A stretch of DNA of 10,457 nt from an uncultured Rhizobiaceae group bacterium (GTDB lineage Bacteria; Pseudomonadota; Alphaproteobacteria; Rhizobiales; Rhizobiaceae), in contig CALFBU010000007.1 of NCBI GenBank assembly GCA_937951455.1, positions 1 through 10,457 of the forward strand. The letters are read 5' to 3'. Positions 7,502-10,457 of the stretch are shown here, piece after piece. How positions within the stretch are numbered: position 1 is the first letter of the stretch; every line of letters begins with the position of its first letter. Made by a program: the position numbers and the translations under genes. The notes under the pieces were generated by a model. That model was not told where the DNA came from. It searched no databases and was given only the letters and a program-made list of their open reading frames with translations.

Positions 7502-8244
7502 TTTGCGGTATAACCTCCATCAACGGGTAAAACCTGTCCTGTGACATAACCTGAAGCATCGGATGCCAAGAAAATTGCAGGGCCTGCCAGATCTTCAAGT
7601 TTTCCGTTTCGTCCGATACAGGTCATTTTTGCGTGGTGTTGAGAAACTTCTTCATCGCCAAAAACTGCTGCTGTCAATTCAGTCGGAAAGAACCCCGGTG
7701 CTATCGCATTTGCGGTGATGCCGTCTTTTGACCAGGCTTCTGCCATCGCTCTTGTGAGCTGCGTGATGCCGCCTTTGGAAGCGCCGTATGCAATCCCGTT
7801 TGTGAATGCTCTGGTGGATTGCAATGAAGCAATATTGATGATGCGGCCCCAGTGCTTCCTTTTCATGTTAGGGGCAAAGACTTGTGCCAAAAAGAAGGGG
7901 ACTGAAAGGTTTAGATGAATGGTTTTGTTCCAGGTTTCTTGATCGACGTCATCAGCATGTTTGCGCGGATTTAATCCTGCCGCACTGACAATAATGTCTG
8001 GCAGGGCGTTCAATGTATTGCAGGCGTTGAAGATTGTTTGGCTTGCATCCTCTGCCATAAGATCTGTAGCGATGGTGAAGCCATCACGCTCACCCAAAGC
8101 TTCTTCAAGCAGCGCTTCGCGTCTACCAACCAGAATGATACTCGCGCCCTGGTCAGAGTAAGCATGGGCAATAGCCTTACCAATGCCAGAACCGCCACCT
8201 GTTATGAGCGCTGTTTTGCCTTCAAGTGAAAATAGAGAATTCAT
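7498..8244 (-). CDS. Short-chain dehydrogenase/reductase, gluconate 5-dehydrogenase-like (248 aa)
   Basis: This is a classical SDR oxidoreductase. The cofactor motif TGGGSGIG is at 15-22 and the active site is Asn112, Ser140, Tyr153 and Lys157 (YGASK). The usual NAAG is SAAG at 87-90. GRR at 40-42, with no acidic residue at the end of the second strand, suggests NADP(H) or dual use. The opening MNSLFSLEGKTALITG and the segment IAPGFFPTEL recall gluconate 5-dehydrogenase (IdnO type). The C-terminal VLPVDGGYT is standard. Start at the ATG at 8244, with a weak GGGA ribosome site about nine bases upstream. It overlaps the zinc dehydrogenase by four bases and follows the TRAP permease and its terminator. 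I infer a two-step redox interconversion of an imported sugar acid or polyol. SDR family is certain; substrate is not. Confidence 0.88.
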   Translation of the reverse strand: MNSLFSLEGKTALITGGGSGIGKAIAHAYSDQGASIILVGRREALLEEALGERDGFTIATDLMAEDASQTIFNACNTLNALPDIIVSAAGLNPRKHADDVDQETWNKTIHLNLSVPFFLAQVFAPNMKRKHWGRIINIASLQSTRAFTNGIAYGASKGGITQLTRAMAEAWSKDGITANAIAPGFFPTELTAAVFGDEEVSQHHAKMTCIGRNGKLEDLAGPAIFLASDASGYVTGQVLPVDGGYTAK

Positions 8245-8259
8245 ATTTCAATATCCCAT

Positions 8260-8310
8260 AAAAAAACCTCCCTCGCAGCAACGTTTTTTATTACGCAACT
8301 GCAAGGGAGG
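8260..8310 (-). terminator. Rho-independent terminator after the TRAP permease gene
   Basis: On the minus strand, CCTCCCTTGCAG and CTGCGAGGGAGG form a 12-base stem with one G-T-type mismatch around a 20-base loop, followed by a run of seven T. It starts about 20 bases after the permease stop codon. The T-run ends only 15 bases before the ATG of the short-chain dehydrogenase, so the terminator lies inside that gene's leader. It could work as a partial terminator or attenuator between transporter and enzymes. Confidence 0.75.
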
Positions 8311-8329
8311 AGAGCTTTTTTACTTCATC

Positions 8330-10457
8330 TTATTGCGCAACAGAAGGGAAGCCTTCGTAGCTGAAGAAGCCTGGTGATCCATTGGCTGACAAGAAGTCAG
8401 GTAGCCAAAGCGCGAAGCCCGGGAACATGAATATCAAGATCAGACCAATTACCTGGATGACCATGAATTGCATCATGCCGAAGTAAATGTCTTTCAGATC
8501 CCATTCCGGCACAACCCCTTTGAGGAAGTATGCCGAGAGTGCCACGGGCGGACTGAGCCACGCGGTCTGCAGGTTTACCGCCACAAGGATAGCGAACCAC
8601 GTCAGATTTACGTCCAGTGACACCAACAATGGCACGAGGATCGGAACAATAATCAACACGATTGGAACCCACTCCAGCGGCCAACCTAGCAGGAATACCA
8701 ATGCCATCACGAGGATGAGCATGGCTGCTGTGGAAAGGTCGAAGGATAGGAGAAGCTCTGTAAGGAACTTCGGTGTGCCAAGATTTGAGAATACCGCACC
8801 AAAGAAGTTTGACGCAGCTACAAGGAACATGATCAGAACTGAAATTTCCAGCGTTTTGATCAATGCACTGTAGAAGCCTTTGAACGTGAAGCGTCCGTAA
8901 CCCAATGACAGAAGGATAGCACCGAAAGCACCACAGGCTGCTGCTTCTGCTGGTGTTGCCCAACCGGCCAGGATCGAACCTAGAGCAAATGCAATAAGCA
9001 CGGTTGGTGGAACCAGACCCATGAAGAATTCATACCAAAGGTCGGAGAAGTAAAAGCCACCAGGTTGATTGGCCCTTGTCCATTTGTAGACACCAAACAT
9101 TACGCCAAGCCAAAGGATCGGAACAAGCAGTCCATCAAGCGGGAATAGGCCGAACCCTGTCGCGGCACCAATGGTAATCAACCAAACGAACGCAACAAGC
9201 GAAGCCATAACCAGAATTACTTCAACAATATAATAAGGTGATGTTTCTGGTTGTTCCTCTGCTGGAAGGATTGGGCCGAGTGATGGATTAATCATACAAC
9301 GACCTACTGCGTAGATCAGGTAAAGTGATGCCAGTAGAACACCAGGGATAATCGCAGCGCGGAAGAGGTCTGTTACAGGAATTTCCAGTACAGGCCCCAT
9401 TACGATCAACATGATGGACGGCGGGATAAGAATACCCAATGTACCACCAGCAGTGATGGTACCCGCAGCCATGCGAACGTTATAACCCGAACGGTTCATG
9501 GTTTTGGCGGCCATGATACCAAGGATGGTAACCGATGCGCCCACAATACCTGTTGCTGCAGCAAAGATGGTTGATACGAAGAGCACGGCAATGAAGAGCG
9601 CGCCTCTTGTTTTTGACATCATCATTTGAACCGCCATGAAGAGACGCTCCATAAGACCTGCTTGCTCCATGACAATCCCCATAAGAATGAACAATGGCAC
9701 AGCGACCAATTGGTCATCCAGCATGGTGGCGTTGGTTTGAAGTGTTTGAAGGAAGAAGGTTAAGGCGCTGCCTGAACCCCACGCACCGAATGTGAATGCT
9801 AGGAAGATAAGCGTAAAGGAAATCGGGAAGCCGACAAAAATCACGAACAACATAGCACCTAGCATGAATAAACCAATGGTAGGCTTGGAAAATGCTGCTG
9901 CTCCTGTAAGGCCAAGCCAGTCAAACATCGGGAATGTTTTCGGGAAGAATACCGCCACAAAAATCAAGGTCAAAATGATGATGTAAGGAATTAGCAAACG
10001 TACGAACTTAGCTTCACGCACGGCACCCATCTGGTGGAAACAACGGAAGAGTTCTGGGAATCCTTGCAACAGTAGCAGGAATGCGCCGATTGGCATGAAG
10101 ATACGGGCAGGCCATAAATATGGCGCCCATGTGGAATCTGATGCTCTTTCCCAGCCTGTTGAATCAAAAATGTTTTTGCCGAAAGCATCAAGCCCATAGT
10201 CAAGCGTTGACCAGAAGAAAAACAACATGGCAGGGAAGTAGAACAATAGATACAGCGTTGCATCGACCGTTGCTTGTGTCTTGGGCGTCCAGTTGCGGTA
10301 TATAAAGTCCGCACGAATGTGAACGCCTCGCATGAGTGCATAAGCTGCTGCGGCCATGAAGATAACGCCGCCCAACATGCGTGAAACGTCATAGACCCAA
10401 AGGGTAGGGCCCAAACCTAATTCACGGGCGAATTCGTTCATGCCGTAGTCTGTAAAT
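8330..10457 (-). CDS. dctQM: TRAP transporter fused small-large permease (DctQ-DctM), N-terminus beyond right edge
   Basis: This is the inner-membrane permease of a TRAP transporter, which imports carboxylates, sugar acids or polyols with a Na+ or H+ gradient and a periplasmic DctP receptor. Numbering is from the Met at 10441. Residues 1-135 are DctQ-like (RMLGGVIFMAAAAYALMRGVHIRADF and two later membrane helices). A linking helix at about 150-166 joins to DctM from about 188. DctM signatures are FVGFPISF, PLFILMGIVMEQAG, AAGTITAGGTLGILIPPS ending near 342, and WATPAEAAA at 494-502. The frame stays open upstream of 10441 to the edge, and the first DctQ helix is missing, so the true start lies outside. 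The segment at about 390-480 has two extra predicted helices, making DctM longer than the usual 430 residues or so. DctP is not in view and should lie to the right. Ligand unknown; the adjacent dehydrogenases suggest a sugar acid or polyol. Confidence 0.92.
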   Translation of the reverse strand, partial: FTDYGMNEFARELGLGPTLWVYDVSRMLGGVIFMAAAAYALMRGVHIRADFIYRNWTPKTQATVDATLYLLFYFPAMLFFFWSTLDYGLDAFGKNIFDSTGWERASDSTWAPYLWPARIFMPIGAFLLLLQGFPELFRCFHQMGAVREAKFVRLLIPYIIILTLIFVAVFFPKTFPMFDWLGLTGAAAFSKPTIGLFMLGAMLFVIFVGFPISFTLIFLAFTFGAWGSGSALTFFLQTLQTNATMLDDQLVAVPLFILMGIVMEQAGLMERLFMAVQMMMSKTRGALFIAVLFVSTIFAAATGIVGASVTILGIMAAKTMNRSGYNVRMAAGTITAGGTLGILIPPSIMLIVMGPVLEIPVTDLFRAAIIPGVLLASLYLIYAVGRCMINPSLGPILPAEEQPETSPYYIVEVILVMASLVAFVWLITIGAATGFGLFPLDGLLVPILWLGVMFGVYKWTRANQPGGFYFSDLWYEFFMGLVPPTVLIAFALGSILAGWATPAEAAACGAFGAILLSLGYGRFTFKGFYSALIKTLEISVLIMFLVAASNFFGAVFSNLGTPKFLTELLLSFDLSTAAMLILVMALVFLLGWPLEWVPIVLIIVPILVPLLVSLDVNLTWFAILVAVNLQTAWLSPPVALSAYFLKGVVPEWDLKDIYFGMMQFMVIQVIGLILIFMFPGFALWLPDFLSANGSPGFFSYEGFPSVAQ

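Noticed and set aside
8487..8873. Open frame of 128 codons on the plus strand inside the TRAP permease gene
   Set aside because: It is a shadow of the permease reading frame, rich in Arg, Ser and Thr, with no recognisable motif and no ribosome site.
8397..8963. Open frame of 188 codons on the minus strand within the permease gene
   Set aside because: It lies in another frame of a clearly coding membrane-protein gene and has low-complexity, Arg- and Cys-rich content without family resemblance.

Overview
The window is about 45% GC by eye. Every gene I can support lies on the minus strand, so transcription runs from the right edge to the left. The organism is almost certainly an alphaproteobacterium, most likely of the Rhizobiales/Hyphomicrobiales. 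The evidence is the left third, which has the gene order acpXL - fabZXL - fabF2XL - fabF1XL. This cluster makes the very-long-chain (typically 27-OH-C28) acyl chain of lipid A in rhizobia and relatives. The TRAP transporter and modest GC would suit a marine or host-associated member, but the species cannot be told from the sequence.

Layout in transcription order. (1) 10457-8330: a fused DctQ-DctM TRAP transporter permease, cut by the right edge. (2) A strong hairpin terminator at 8260-8310. (3) 8244-6515: a short-chain dehydrogenase and a zinc-dependent medium-chain dehydrogenase overlapping by 4 nt. With the transporter they look like a uptake-and-oxidation module for a polyol or sugar acid. 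(4) 6381-3706: a membrane-bound hybrid histidine kinase with two intact receiver domains and no Hpt domain. (5) 3636-3229: a small TerB-like protein. (6) 3138-2674: queF, for queuosine biosynthesis. (7) 2489-1: the lipid A very-long-chain fatty acid genes, running out of the left edge, where adh2XL and lpxXL would be expected next.

How the genes work together: AcpXL carries the growing acyl chain, FabZXL dehydrates the 3-hydroxyacyl intermediates, and FabF1XL is the expected condensing enzyme. FabF2XL has the condensing-enzyme fold, but all three catalytic residues appear to be replaced (Cys to Glu175, His to Gly302, His to Gln336). It is therefore probably a non-catalytic partner, like the chain-length factors of type II polyketide synthases. 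A terminator-like hairpin between acpXL and fabZXL could set the carrier protein above the enzymes. No mobile element, CRISPR array, tRNA or rRNA was seen, and no stretch over 300 bases lacks a gene. The most interesting points are the degenerate synthase and the two intergenic terminator structures.
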